A stretch of DNA of 64,000 nt from contig NW_009799179.1 in assembly GCF_000213175.1 (NCBI RefSeq), positions 5,925,658 through 5,989,657 on the forward strand, read 5' to 3'. This stretch comes from Neurospora tetrasperma FGSC 2508 (Eukaryota > Ascomycota > Sordariomycetes > Sordariales > Sordariaceae). The notes under the pieces were generated by a model, which did no database searches, was not told the origin of the DNA, and worked only from the letters and a program-made list of their open reading frames with translations. Position numbers and translations under genes: made by a program. This document shows positions 1-12,588 of this stretch, in pieces. Position 1 is the first letter of the stretch; each line of letters starts with the position of its first letter.

Positions 1-3000
1 TAACTATATATCGTTAAATAATTTTATTATTAAATTTAGGGTTAAGGTTAATAATAGTAAATTTGTACTATTAATTTAATTTAATTATTACCGTTACTAA
101 ATAGTAATTATAATATAATATTTACTCTTAATTTATTATATCCTTTAATTATTTTTTATAATTAGTAACTATTGGTTCCGGGGCTTATAACGGTAGTAAT
201 AGGGTCCTTAATTCTAAGGGAGGACCGGTTATAATTATTAGTAACTTTTCTATTAATATTTATACTTCGGCCTACCGAATTTTAATTATATTACTCTTTA
301 ATTTATTAGTAAGTAACTGATTTTTGACCCTTTGTATTTAAATATAATTAATAATTTAGGTTATAGTTCCCCGAACGAACTTTATTTAATTTATTTAGGC
401 AAGCCTTTCTTTAAAAACCCGGACTTTCTTATTAAAGTAGAGGTTAAATAGCGGATAAAAGGTTTCTATTTTTAAATTCTATATTAATATAATTTTATAC
501 GCTCTAATAATAACTTTTAAATATTTAATCTAATATTTTACTAGTCTAATTATAATCCTTTATAGTTTCCTATAGACTTTGGTTAGTTAGTAGAATATTA
601 AAGTTCCGTATATAATAGCGTTATAAATATATTTAGTATATATTTCCCTTACCCGAATAAAGGAGTAACCCTATATTTTTATAATTAATTCTATAAATAT
701 ATTCGTTTGAATTTTTATTTTCTATTTTATTACTTTTATATAAGTCCGGTAATTAAATCTATAGTTTAACTAAACCCCTAAGAATCTTATAAATTCTATT
801 AATTAAAATACTACGTCTTTAAATTAGAGAATTTCCATCCTTAGTACCCTTATCCGTATAAAATATATTAATTCTATTTTATGTACTTCAAATTCTATAC
901 CTGTCGCCCCTATTTATTTTAAATATATTTCCTATATTATTTATAAAATCCAATAATTCTCTTCGGTAGTACGGACTATTATAATAATATTAATATTATT
1001 TACAAAGCTAATAGTAATTATATTTAGGATTATTACTAACTTCCAATATAATAGAATAATAAAGAAAATAAATAGAATAAGGGAGAGGGGGGAACTTTAG
1101 GGTATACTTACTATAATAGTATAAGGGCGGAATATTATATTATTAAAGAAGAGGGAACTTCTTCTATTAGTAATAAAATTTACTATTTATTTAATAATTT
1201 ATATTAGGAATTATATTTACTATAAAATATATAGAAACTACTTATAATTAATTCTATTAAATACTTCTTTTAAATTAAAGAGTATAAAAAATATTATAGC
1301 CCCGAGTTTTTAAGCCGTATATACTATATCGGTAATTACCCGGATTATAAATTCTATTAAATAATTTACTTAATTACTTATTTAGCCCTCCGGTAAGAAG
1401 TTAAATTCTTCGGCTACCTATATAAATCTTTTTACTATAAATACTTCGAAGATTTTTCTAATATTACTAAATAGCGATATAGGCCTCTATATACCCGCTA
1501 ACTTCTATTAAGTAGCACTCTTCCCAGGCTTCTTAAAAATAATTACTTTTATATTTTTAAACTATTATAGAAAATATCCAAGCTGGAAGCTAACGGATAT
1601 TAAATATACTATTACTTATTAAAATAATTGCTTATATAACTTTAGAAATTTATTAAAATATTAATCGACGCCCGGAGCTTTATTAAGCGCTATTTAGGAG
1701 AGTACGTTTTAAACATCCTCTTTAATAATTAATTCGTTAATAATTATTAGTTAATACTATTTAATAGTTCGGTCTAATTCGGTAAATAATTTATTAGGAT
1801 ATTTACTTTCTAGAAAAAATAATTAATAAAGATTTTAGCTTTATTACTATAGTCTCCGATTTCTATTACCCCTTCGTAGGTTTAAAGGACTAATAGTTTG
1901 GACGGATCTATTAGCCAATAACTTCGAATTCGGGCCTATCTCTTTAATAGTTAAAATTAATTCGGGTTCTTTAAAGCCTTAGCGACGCTTTCGTACTATA
2001 TAATTTATTATACTTTCGAAATTATTCTCTTTTTTTTCATTATCGCTTTAATAAAATCCCTCTAATTTAATACTATTTAGTATTTAAATTATATTTAATA
2101 CTTCTACTATACTTCCTTTATAACCGTTTTATATCCTAACGTTTATTAATTCGCTCTCCTCCTTCGACCTTTCTTCCGGTGTAGGACGAATTCTTCCGTA
2201 ATACTTATAAATTCTCTATCGAGTTTATAAAAGGCTAATTCGAAATCTTCTACTATATTAATCCTTTTTAAGATTAAAATTCGTTTCTCTACTACCTCCT
2301 TTACTTTTACTATATTTATAAAACGCTAAATATATCCTCCTTCCTTTTTTACTTTCCTATTCCTTCTTCCTACTTAAATTTAAATTTCTTAAAGGTAATA
2401 GTCTAAGCCGGTTTATTCGTACTGCTATATTCCCTAGTATTCAGCCTTAACCCTAAGTAATAATTATATATAATTAATTATTCTATTTCTTTCGCTTTAT
2501 ATTATATTAATAAACTTTATTGGCTCGCTATAGAGGGTAAATAAATTAAATTTCTAGCGTTATATTTATATAAGAAGGCGGGTAGCCCTTAAATTAATCC
2601 TATTCTCTAAATCCTAATTGGAATAGTAGAGGTTGAAATCCCTAATTATAATTTAATTTCCCGCTAGGGGCCCAATTTTAAAGAATTCGAAGAGCAGCGA
2701 CCCTTACTAGTATTTTAGCATTCTTTATATTAAAATAAAGGAGTAAATAGAATAAACGGTCATTAAATCCTTTAAATTTTTAAATATTACTATAGTTTAA
2801 TCTTTCCCGGCTTAGAAATTAAGGTCCTTCAAATTCTACCTCTTATTTATATATATTACTACCCTCCCTTTTTTTAAATAATCGACCCCGAAATATCTCC
2901 CGCCTTTAGGATAGTAAATATTCCTATTTAAATTTCTACCCAACTCCTAAATCGCTATAATATTATAAATCTCCTTTTATTCGAATAAAAACTTCCTTCT

Positions 3001-3147
3001 CTTATACAATTTTCCTATATTCTAATAGAATATTTTTAATTAAACTATTAATTACCCTAAAATAAAGTTCCTTCTAATCCTATAGCGGAAGATAAAGGTA
3101 TTATTTCCCTTAAGGGGGTTATAACCGTATAAACGCTATTACTATTA
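1..3147 (-). pseudogene. LINE-A ORF2 remnant (reverse transcriptase part)
   Basis: Remnant of the LINE polyprotein that reverse transcribes its own RNA at a nicked target site. The RT palm motif lies at about 985-1015 (minus), with both catalytic Asp codons changed to Asn codons by G-to-A RIP. Downstream residues fit the thumb region of Tad1-type RTs. Stops occur in every frame every few tens of codons, mostly TAA/TAG where CAA/CAG or TGG would be expected, so no product can be made. Position 1 cuts the gene before its C-terminal end. Confidence 0.7.
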
Positions 3148-3414
3148 CTCGTCAGGTCTACAAAATCGACCGTCAGACTAGCGGGCGAGCCACTAGTCAG
3201 GGATATTAATTCGTATATGGACATTGATTCGTACCGAGCGGGGTACTTCCCTACACCGCTATTTTGCTAGCAAATCAATGTAGCATTGTCGGAGCCAATA
3301 ATTTTTTTTAGTAATATATCCATATTTTCCAGCTGCATGCAATATCGTTAATACGACTAGTATATGTATTAACACGTAAAATTATCGTTATTTTATATGC
3401 ACATAAATCTGTTT

Positions 3415-6020
3415 ATACTAGAAATTACATTCAACCTCCTCGCAGTCAGAATCCCCATACTCCTCCTCCTCCCCCCCCTCGTCGTCGTCGTCGTCGTCGT
3501 AAATAGCTTCATCATCATACTCCTCATACTCCTCGTCTTCTTAATTCATCCATACCCATCGTCTGTCGTTAGGATGCTACCAGTCTAGATCTTTTTGAGC
3601 ATCAACTAGTTCATTATTAATAAGTTCAAGCTCATCTACTTCTTCTTTAACTAATATAATACCCTTATTAGTTAGCCAAATTATAATTGCTTCATTTATA
3701 ACCTTCTTTCTTAACTCGTTAAATACCTATAGAGTATATAGTTTAAGGGGATTACCGGACGGTTACTAATATAAAGGGAGAATTATATTACGTATACTCC
3801 TTTAACCCCCCAACTTCTCAACCTTATTACTAATAGCAATCTCTTATTATAATTAGAAGTAATTCCAACGCCGTACTCTCTCCTTACAGTATTTATCAAC
3901 CAACCAATCTCTATTAGTAAACTATACCTTATATAGTATTGCAAATTCTTTAATCTCTTTTCTGGAGGTCTTGAGAACCTATAACTATAACTTCTCGTTG
4001 CTTATCTACGTCCTTTGAATAGAAATAAATCTACTAATCTACACTCTCAACGTAGTCTACTCTTATTAAAGCTCTCGAATATAAATACGTTCGTCCTCTT
4101 TCATACTAAGAGCTATACGATAATATTCATCTATTACAGCACGTAATCGACCATCTCCAACAACAATAGTACCGCTACATCTTAATAAGCGGTTAGTATT
4201 ACGTTAGTTACGTAATACTTCTTCGACTGCTTCCTCTTTACGCTTGCGTTTAAGTTTAACCTCCCTTACGGCTACTAGATTGAGAGTATGTTCAACCTCC
4301 CTTACGGCTACTAGACTGAGAGTATTACTAGTTTTGTCTCTCTTAGCTAATACATATAAGACCGTAGGTGAAATAGTACAATTACCCTTGATTATAGACG
4401 ATAGCCGTTAATTAATATACTTGCTATACTCTTTAATAGTAGGAAGGTTGAGTGCTGGGGTTGTTGCACTACTCCAGTCTTTAATAGTGTAGACCTTGCT
4501 TTTTAGTATAGATGGCTCTATTAGACTAGGATTGATTGCAATAGGGGGGCTGCTCGGTATATTAATATCGCTAGCGGGCTCTCCTAGTATATAAAATACC
4601 GTTGCTTCTTTTTTGAAACTAAGATTAATAATCCCCTACTTTATAAAAAGAATAATATACCCTCGCTTCTACTTAATATACTCGTTATTAGTTAATAAAG
4701 TTAAGGGATTACAAAGGTTTAATAGTATTAAATTAGGGTTAAAGGGACTCAAACTAGTACATTTCCAAATAGAGTAGATATTCTTTCTTTTTATTACCTT
4801 CCTACGTATATACTTAAAGCCATCCAGAAAGTCCAGTTTAGTATAGTCAATATTATTGAAAGCGAGCTTCTTACGTATATTAATTTGATAAAAGTACTTA
4901 TAAATTTAAAATATCCCAACGTCCAAAGGTTGAAGAAAGTAAATTAAATGAAGGGGTAAGAGGAAGAGGGTAATATAATTCCTCTTATACTACTCGTGAA
5001 ATTCAATAGTATAGTAACTATTATAGTTGTCTAATATTAAAACTCTCCTCTCCTCTTTATTAAGGGGACGTAAGTGCTCCTCCCAGTACTTGAACTAGTC
5101 TAGTACATACTAGTTATTTATATAACCTCATAAAGAGGCCGTAATAACTATCCTATCTTTAAGGGAGTTGTTAATATACTTAAATATAATATTAATGCTA
5201 GGGAGCAAGACGAAGGGGGGTATAGTCCGACCAAATACAAAAACGGCCTTAAAGACAATAATAAAAACTCTTTAATTAGGGTTAATTAACTAGACTTCAA
5301 TTATCTTAATATAAATTTATACATAATAAGCTTTATTTAATACACCAACTCTAAAACTAGACTCATTACCGTTCCAAACGTTATCTAATTTAACGTTGTA
5401 CTTGGTAATAGTATTATTGAACAAATAAAAGACTTCGACGTCTACTCTAATCTATAATACCTTTCGAACCTATACTATAAATTTAGTACATATACTATAA
5501 AAAGCGCCTCTTTATAAGTAACACCGTACTTATATAGTTAAAGTACGAAGTATAGAAGTATCGCTACCGTCGTTACAATTTAATCTTATTAAAGTAGTTA
5601 TAATTGAAATTAACTACTAGGGATTTATCTCAATCCCTATAAGGTATAATTACTTTAATTTTACAATTATAAAATTAATTACTAACCAATGGATATTTGT
5701 ATATTAATCTAAGCATGTATAATAAAATCCTCCTCCCTAATTAATAGTATATAATTACCCCTATTCTCTAACTTTGGTTATACCCCCTTACAGCGGCCTA
5801 CGATTTATTTATATAAAATTCGAAATACCTTCGCTATATCTACTATAGTCTTAAATCTATTATTCTAAAATACTTTTACAGCCGTTTAAACTCTACCCTC
5901 TACGGGGAGCGTCTCCTACATATTACCGACAACGTCCTAAGTATTAGAAATTAAATTAATAACCGTCGAGGAAGGCTATAAGGAGCCGCTAGCGGATTTA
6001 CAAGGTCGACGAAGTATAGT
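3415..6020 (-). pseudogene. Fot1-1 transposase remnant (CENP-B HTH plus DDE domain)
   Basis: Read on the minus strand. An N-terminal helix-turn-helix region like that of CENP-B/Fot1 transposases lies at about 5900-5700 (residues like FKTIVDIAKVF). The DDE nuclease is recognised by ILDNYNS at about 5045-5015 (from LILDGHGSH-type motifs, holding the second catalytic Asp) and LLQPLDVGIF at about 4938-4910 (holding the third). The C-terminal tail at about 3545-3420 is strikingly acidic, with runs of Asp and Glu encoded by a GTC/CTC-type repeat on the plus strand; this part is less RIP-mutated. Multiple stops in all frames make it inactive. The family's role is cut-and-paste excision and integration at TA. 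Confidence 0.75.
3476..3500. repeat. (GTC)n trinucleotide run inside the Fot1-1 acidic tail
   Basis: About seven GTC units in a row. On the minus strand they encode the poly-Asp stretch of the transposase C-terminus. Confidence 0.85.
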
Positions 6021-6530
6021 ACGATAGATAGGGGATATGGCAATACGAGGGCAGTTTAACGGCGAGATAGAGGGAGGTAATATAGTAGGGAGATAGAGGG
6101 ATTAAATAAAGGGGGTTGAGTGCAATTAAGACCGATTGTACGTAAATATAGTCAATATTATCGATTTGAGTAAATGTTTAGTATATATTTAGAGTATTGG
6201 GCAGTATAGGGAATTGGGCTGCATACAATTAAAAAAATATGTTGTTAACCAGATTTACTTTTATTTGCTAGTAAAATAGCGGTGTGGGGAGGTACCCCCA
6301 GTTTCAAGTACGAATCAATGTCCATGTACGAATCAATGTCCCTGACTAGTGGCTCGCCCGCTAGTCTGACGGTCGATTTTGTAGACCTGACGAGTATATA
6401 GCCAACTCCCTTCCGCACTCTATAAATATAAATGATATATATTTATCCGGCTTTATAGAACTAAGGGTTTCAATTAGGAGGTCGGGCTAATAACCTTTTT
6501 TAACCGCCCTCTTTTTATACCTCCTCCAAT

Positions 6531-6773
6531 TTATCTCTCTAGGGTAATAATAATATAGGAGTTAGGAAGGGCGTCCGGTAGGATACTTTCGTCCGTAATT
6601 TCTATCGTTAGCTTCAATACCCTTCCGGTTAGGTTTTTGCAAGGGGCGAATGCCCGCGGCCTCTCGGCGTATACAACGGACGCTTTCGTAATAGCCTTCC
6701 GGAGAATAAGATACTCTTTATAATTATACGTAAAGTAGCCCTTCTTCCTATACGGTTTATAATAGACGAGCAA
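6531..6773 (-). pseudogene. LINE-A coding remnant, 80-codon open stretch
   Basis: An 80-codon open minus-strand stretch inside LINE-A copy 1, 5' of the RT region. The matching stretch in copy 2 (about 44240-44490) aligns closely but is more mutated, so this frame is probably real LINE coding sequence (end of ORF1 or start of ORF2), not chance. It contains a basic, Tyr/Lys-rich start (YYKPYRKKGYF) and no domain I recognise. It is not an independent gene. Confidence 0.45.
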
Positions 6774-9584
6774 CTTATCTTCGTTAAATAGACAATTTAC
6801 TTCGCCAAAGCGATCTCCTTCGTATTTAGCTTCGCTATAGCGGGCGCAAATATCTTCCTAGCGATAGAATCTCGCCGTATGTCCGATTCCCCAACATCTA
6901 TAGTATTATTAGACATTTTTCGAAGTTTAGAATAGTTCGTACAAATATACGCCGCCATCCTAGAAAAAGAGGTTGTCCTAGAGGAAGCACGCCGCCGACG
7001 AAGTAGCGACTTCCACTAGGAGTAAGCCTCTACTCTCTCCGTCCCTTCTCTTCCAAGGCCGAACTCAAGAGAAAATAATAGTAAAAGAATAGTTAATTAA
7101 TATAGTAAAGGACTTAAATTTAATTATACTTCCTACACTTCCTATACCTTTACCCAACGTTATACTAGCTCCGGAATTAAGACCGATAACCCTATTACAA
7201 ATACTTCTACCGAATATACTTTAGACGCCGACGCCGTCCCCAATATCCTAACCGGAAGCTCTAATACACCAATTGGAAGTTCTAATACCTTAAACCCCAA
7301 TATAAATTAAGTAGAATACTAAATAATTACGTACTATAATATAACCTAAAGTATTATAGAAAGCGATACCTATTATTAATATAGTAAATTCGATTGAATA
7401 TAATAAAGATAAATTTGAATCATTTATCGACTTAAAGGATAAGGAAGAGGAATTTAAATTATTTAATAATTCTCCGTTCATTAACCCAAATAACTTAAAT
7501 AAGGAAGAGCCTATTCTATTATAAAGGAACCCAATATAAAGTTTATCCCTAAATCGTTTAGTTAATACCCTATTAAAACTACCCAGAGATTAAGCTATGA
7601 TAAAAAGCCGATATCGAATATCGCTGGAATAGGAAGAAGCATTACTAGAATAATAGAGTTTAGAGGCAAATTAAATTAAGATATTTAATAATACTACGAT
7701 ATTACAATTAATAAAGATTGGTAGACTAAGGAGGTAGGTAGTACCGAAGCTAAGTATATTAATTAGAAGATAAATTATTATTGATAGTAATAATAAGCCT
7801 ATTAGAAAAACCCCAATATTCTACTTGAGCTTACAAGAGAGAGGTTTACTTAAAAAGAATATATAATTAGTATACCTTATAGGAATAAAGGTAGTATACG
7901 ATCTAAACTAGGAACAGGTTCCTGAAAATTATAAAAGAGTACGAAAAATGCCCGGTTTCGAAATTTATTAGAAGCTAGCTATAGAAAAACAATTGAAAAC
8001 TCTAGAGGAGAAAGAGGTTTATAATCTAGTACCTTTCTAAGGAAATATAGAGGTCCTTCGTAGCAAATAGGTATATAATAAGAAGGATAATTATAACTTT
8101 AAAATAAAGGAACCAAAAGTACGTTAGGTCGTATACGGCAATTTTAAATAAGGCTCTTAGGATATAAAAAATATTTATATGGCTATCGCTAATATAATAA
8201 GTATAAAAATCTTTCTACCTATTATAATAGTTATAGACCTTGAATACTATCAATTCAATTTCAATACTACTTTCTTGAATATTCTAATCCCTAAGGGGAA
8301 AATATATTATATAGAGCAACCTACTAGTTTGGAGAAAGGACCCAAAGGACTATAACGTTTAATTTACTTATTAAAGAAAGCGCTATATAGATTCAAAAGT
8401 AGCCCCTTTTATTAGTTTCAAATATTGTTATTAATATTAAAGGATATAGGTTTTAAAACTAGTAAGCGACGATATATATTTATTTAGTAATAAAGATAGG
8501 AAAGTACTATTAGTACTATATATTAATAATTTCCTAATTGCGGCACCGTCAATAAAAGCTATATTTGAAATCTAGGATCAACTTCTATAATACTTCAAGC
8601 TTAAATATATAAAGGAAGTAAAAATATTCCTAGGCTTCAATATTATAAAGGATTATAATAAGAGGATAATATTCGTTTTATAAGCCTATTATACTAAATC
8701 TTTATTGAAGAAGTTTAATTACGAAGGTCTTTATAGTATTAATATACCTTAGCCTAACGATATGAAAGTAGGAAATTATAAAACTAGGGACGAAGTATAT
8801 AATTAGTAGAAGCTATATATTAAAAAGACCGGAAGTTTTAACTACTTATTAATAGGCACCCGACTAAATATTACTTTTACTATTAATAAACTTTGCGAAA
8901 CTAATACCAAACTAATAATAGGATTACTATTAATATTGAAATACCTATCTAGGTACTTAATAAAGTATACCGATATAAGAATTATTCTAGGAAGTAAAAT
9001 ATTACTTTCGAATATAAATTTAAAAGTATTCGGGGACGCTTCATTTGCAAATAATCTAATAACCTATTATAATACTAAAGGATATATCGTTTTCTTTACA
9101 GGTAGATTAGTATATTAGAAATCCAAAAAGCAAACTTTCGTAACAATTAGTATAATTAAGGCAGAATTTATAAACTTTGTTCTAATAGTAAAATCACTAT
9201 AATAAATCTCCTAAATATTGGAAGAATTAAATTATAAATAACTATTACTAAAAGATTATATACGGACAATAAGAATATAAAGGGTCGGGTCTTAAATCGA
9301 AAGATTCCGGGCCGTAATCGTTATATAAATATACGGTTTAAATAAATTATTAAGCAAATTGAAGGAAAAGAGTTTAAGATTATCTATATTAAAGGGGACG
9401 ATATAATTACCGATAGCCTAATAAAACCCTTAAAGGCAAATAAATATACCTCTTTTATTAAATAATTTAAATTTAAGTAAAGACTAGTACTATAAGTTTA
9501 AACGAATAGGGGTAAAGACTACTATTACAATAGAGGCCCGAGCGAGTTTTAAATAAAAGAGAAGTTAAATGAATTTTTAGTAAA

Positions 9585-10140
9585 AAGAAAAGAGTTTAAT
9601 TCGACTTATTCCGCGCACCTTAATCGAATACCTTATAGTATATTCTTTTATAGAGTAACTATTAATAGTACCGAGAAATAGTACGTCTTACGGCGGTCTT
9701 ACGTCTCCTATTCCCTTTAAAACAGCCTACAACTACACTAAAAACCTATAGCGGACAAAATTAGAAATTAAAAAAGATTTAAAAAATGTTAGTAGTATAA
9801 TAATTAAGCGTTTAAAGAGAAAAGAAGTTATAAATAGGGAATTGAACGCACGAGCTTTCGAACTTATATTAGTAGCGGCTATAAGCGTCCTACATAAACC
9901 GCTATACTACAGGCGTCCCTATAGCACCCTAGGGGGGGCTAGTAATAGTAAAAGTAGTTAAGGTTCTTTATATACACTAATTAAGTTATTTTAGGAGGTA
10001 TAAATAAATTATTAAGGGTAATAATAACTTTTATAATAGAAGGGATAGATTAATAATATTTTGGCTAGTATTCTACCCCTAAGTAGGAGTTTAAGTGCTA
10101 AGCAGCTTCCCGTTTTAGTACGGGCGCTAAAAATTTCTAA
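9585..10140 (+). repeat. Shared 3' module, copy 1 (also at 56480-57035)
   Basis: A stretch of about 560 bp aligns with 56480-57035 along its whole length, with near-identical blocks such as the one starting AGTACGTCTTACGGCGG and another starting CTATACTACAGGCGTCCCTA. Here it sits between Copia pol and the 3' LTR; at 56480 it sits between Gypsy pol and the 3' LTR. No protein domain was recognised in it. Confidence 0.8.
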
Positions 10141-10276
10141 AGAGTCTAATTAGCTATATTGATAGACGAAGGAAAGGGGCCTACTTTAAATTAGAAAAAG
10201 GTAATTAGTAAAGATTATACCTTAATTAAGGAGAACGAGAGGAAGGATAAATCCATAGAGCCTATTTCGGGCTACG

Positions 10277-10460
10277 GGGGGGTATTGTAGTATAGAGCGC
10301 CTAAATTACTATTCACTAGTATGCCCGAATTGCTTGGTTATATGTGGGGCCCATTAGGGCGCTACCACTATATATTTTAGCCCTCTACAGTTCTTTTCCT
10401 TTCTCGTTCTTAGCTTAGCACAATCATCACGCTTCTTGTGCCCGCGAGTCCAAGATTACT
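10277..10460 (+). repeat. Copia 3' LTR (Copia-1), right end uncertain
   Basis: It starts immediately after a poly-G polypurine tract, as a 3' LTR should. About 168 bp (10283-10455) match the reverse complement of 34340-34507, a less mutated copy of the same LTR. The LTR may extend to about 10510, but I could not fix its 3' end. Confidence 0.65.
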
Positions 10461-11092
10461 AGAATCTTCAACTTCTCAATAACTCTCTTACTAATAATAG
10501 TATAATACTAGCAACCTTTATTAATGAGGGTATAGAATTAATTTCTATTATTCATAGTAATTAGGATTTTAGTAACGTTTATTTTTATAAGACCCGGGAA
10601 GTTCGAAGCTCCCGCCTCCTTATTTAATATTCCTATTTACTCCTATACCCGGCTTTATATAGGAGCTATTCTCTTTCCGACCTTTCTAAGGAAGAATCTT
10701 CGGTATCTTCCAATAACGGCTCAATTTAAAATTTAGTATTAGTAGTTTTAATACTAATACTATTAGGACGCTAAGCCGGTCTATATATATAGCCGCTAAT
10801 TATATATCCGCTAGCCCTATTATATAAATAAAGTCTAATTAAGCGCCGTTTATTATATTCCTCCTAAGAGACTTATTTAGTATATTTAACGTCCTTATTA
10901 TAACTCTCGCTCTTAATTTTAGTAGCGCCCATTATTAGAAGTATATCGCCATTGGCATTTTTCGAAGGTAGATTTATAATTTATTCTCGTCGGGGAAAAG
11001 ACTTTTAGCGGCAGTTGGCGGCCCCCTTACTACTCCCGCTAAGCTTATAGAAGGCCTAGTTCGCTTCGAACTACTAAATAATATTTTTTAAA
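10461..11092. other. Unclassified RIP-mutated stretch
   Basis: No domain recognised. The plus strand reads as Pro/Ser/Leu-rich with scattered RIP-type stops, reminiscent of a low-complexity gag-like leader, but this is only an impression. It ends at the MITE-A insertion. Confidence 0.4.
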
Positions 11093-11531
11093 GAGAAACT
11101 CTACTCGCACGTTGAGAAAACTCTATTCGCACGTGGAAAGAAAAGGGCATTTCAAAGTCTTTTTTCGTACTTGAAATCGTATAGGAAGAACCCAAACAAT
11201 ATCTCAGATTTTTTCTTATTTTTTTCTCTATCTAATACTCCTACTTCGAACAACACTCGTCCTCAGAAGCCTTAGAAAATTGTATAGAAAGAGAAAGATA
11301 ATCAGTAAGTAATTAAGAGGAATTAATATCCAAAAGGCAAGAAAAGTAGGATTTAGATAACGTTTAGGGCTATGAGCTTGGTTTATATGTCCAAAAATTC
11401 GTTAAAAATCGACAGGTAGTTTAATACTATATTCGACTTCTTAGACTAAAGTTTGGCCAAGTTATACCTGGAAAAGTAAAAGTACATCCACGTACGAATA
11501 GAGTTTTCTCAACGTGCGAGTAGAGGTTCTC
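11093..11531. mobile_element. MITE-A (439 bp, GAG...CTC ends, 8-bp TSD)
   Basis: Terminal inverted repeats of about 45 bp begin GAGAAACTCTACTCGCACG on the left, with the counterpart at 11487-11531. Identical 8-bp direct repeats TTTTTAAA flank it (11085-11092, 11532-11539). There is no coding capacity. The interior keeps many CpA and TpG sites, unlike its surroundings. Ends and duplication match the other GAG-type MITEs here, suggesting mobilisation by a MULE transposase. Confidence 0.85.
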
Positions 11532-12515
11532 TTTTTAAATTTTTTATATATTAGTCGTAAATTTTAGGTATATAGATTGAGATTAACTAGTCGTATAGAG
11601 TATTAGATATAGAAGTATCCAATTAGGCCAATTGGAATTCGTCTTCCTATACTAACCCTCCCGCCTTCGTTAAATTCTCTTCGAAAACTAGGAAGAAATT
11701 AACGAAACTTTAATTCTTATATTAGTAAATAGTTCGTAGGCGAGTTAATACGAACTGCTTTTTATTCTTACTACCGAAGATTGACTCTAAATAGTTAAAT
11801 TAATGAATAGGCCGGTAAGAGTCGTAAATATAGCTATAGCGTTAAAAAGCCTTTACTTTAGTTATTTTATTATTAGGGAATATTTTAAATAGTATTAACT
11901 ACTCCGATCGGTTGTTGGAAATCGCTCTAGCTACTCTCTCTTCTTCGTATATAAGGCGTAATTACGTAAGGAATAGGGAGAAGGTCGAAATAGATCCGTC
12001 CTACTTCGGCTATTAAATATTTTTACATTTAATATTAGGAGCGGTAATAGGGGCGGCTTCTTAGGTAATACTAATTATAATACTAAGGGTAGTAGGGGCT
12101 ATATAAGTAATTATGAAAGTATATGCCTAAGGGTTATTCTATATTTTGTAAATAGTAGGCGGGGCGTTAATAGCAGTTCTAATAGTATTAGCGAAGGCTA
12201 TACTTATAAATAAACTTCTAACGAAATTCTCTCTTTTAATTCGTTAGCCTTCTATATAATGCGTTTTTTCCTTAGCGGCTCTCTAAGCGCCAAATAATAC
12301 TACAACTACATTAACTATCTCAGCATTAGTAGCGGGTCCATTTATATTTAATATAGCGTATTACTACCTTTACTACTATAGCGGCGGTATATCCTAATTT
12401 ATTGGGTCTATTATTAATAGAATTTAATATAATAGGGATAGTACGGTTAATACGGGTGCTAGTTGTATAGTTTAATTAAGGTTCTATAAAGGAGGAAAAG
12501 TCTATTTGAAATATA
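11532..12515. other. Unclassified RIP-mutated stretch
   Basis: AT-rich and TpA-rich with stops in all frames. The plus strand reads through longer partially open pieces after discounting RIP-type stops (for example about 11640-12050), which may be a decayed gag-like or other coding region. No motif is recognised. Confidence 0.35.
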
Positions 12516-12582
12516 GATCCACCGGCGCTAAGAGGTTTTCATTGGGGCTGCGCGCTCTGCGCCACTATGGCTAACGACAGCT
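12515..12582 (-). ncRNA. Possible tRNA-like head with A and B boxes (SINE-like)
   Basis: On the minus strand, 12573-12562 reads TAGCCATAGTGG, close to the RNA polymerase III A box (TRGCNNAGTGG). It is followed 33 bases later by GCGCCGGTGGATC at 12529-12517, a partial match to the B box (GGTTCGANTCC). The spacing suits a tRNA-derived promoter, and this stretch keeps its CpA/TpG sites. I could not fold a proper tRNA cloverleaf or find a poly-A/T tail or target duplication, so it may be a SINE head, a decayed tRNA gene or chance. Confidence 0.3.
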
Positions 12583-12588
12583 CTAGTC

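Larger units (their letters stand above)
3148..6394 (-). mobile_element. Fot1/pogo-type Tc1-mariner DNA transposon (Fot1-1)
   Basis: Near-perfect 56-bp terminal inverted repeats (3148-3203 and 6339-6394) begin CTCGTCAGGTCTAC and are flanked by TA on both sides (3146-3147, 6395-6396), the TA duplication of the Tc1/mariner superfamily. The same LINE-A position in copy 2 (about 44095) lacks the insert, giving an empty site. Inside each end lie subterminal repeats of an ATTGATTCGTAC-type motif, one on the left and two on the right (6308-6338), possibly transposase-binding sites. At 3247 bp it is longer than classic Fot1 (about 1.9 kb). The transposase runs on the minus strand and is RIP-damaged. 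Confidence 0.9.
1..7083 (-). mobile_element. LINE-A copy 1 (Tad1-like non-LTR retrotransposon), 3' part beyond window
   Basis: This is a heavily RIP-mutated LINE read on the minus strand, so its 3' end lies left of base 1 and its 5' side lies to the right. Bases 1-3147 align along their whole length with 40945-44095 (LINE-A copy 2), and 6395-7083 with 44100-44540 plus 52333-52560; the differences I compared are almost all transitions. The reverse-transcriptase active-site block is readable on the minus strand near 985-1015 as FVNNINI, which is what RIP (G to A) makes of a fungal FVDDINI motif, followed by a TTEEN block typical of Tad1-like RTs. A Fot1-like transposon splits it at 3148-6394. 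Similarity to copy 2 stops at about 7083, where Copia sequence begins. Family call is confident; ends are approximate. Confidence 0.8.
7084..10460 (+). mobile_element. Ty1/Copia LTR retrotransposon, broken, 5' part missing
   Basis: Fossil Copia-superfamily element on the plus strand. A reverse transcriptase region (about 7900-8950) is followed by a Copia-type RNase H region (about 8936-9470), the order and spacing usual for Copia pol. A non-coding 3' part with a module shared with the Gypsy element at 56480 follows, then a purine-rich tract (poly-G at about 10270-10276) and a 3' LTR. No 5' LTR is visible: the left side abuts LINE-A at about 7083. It is RIP-mutated throughout and carries many breaks, so it is inactive; RIP makes an age from divergence unreliable. 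Confidence 0.8.

Noticed and set aside
3397-3588. 63-codon plus-strand open frame
   Set aside because: It is the complement of the acidic tail of the Fot1-1 transposase and has no independent support.
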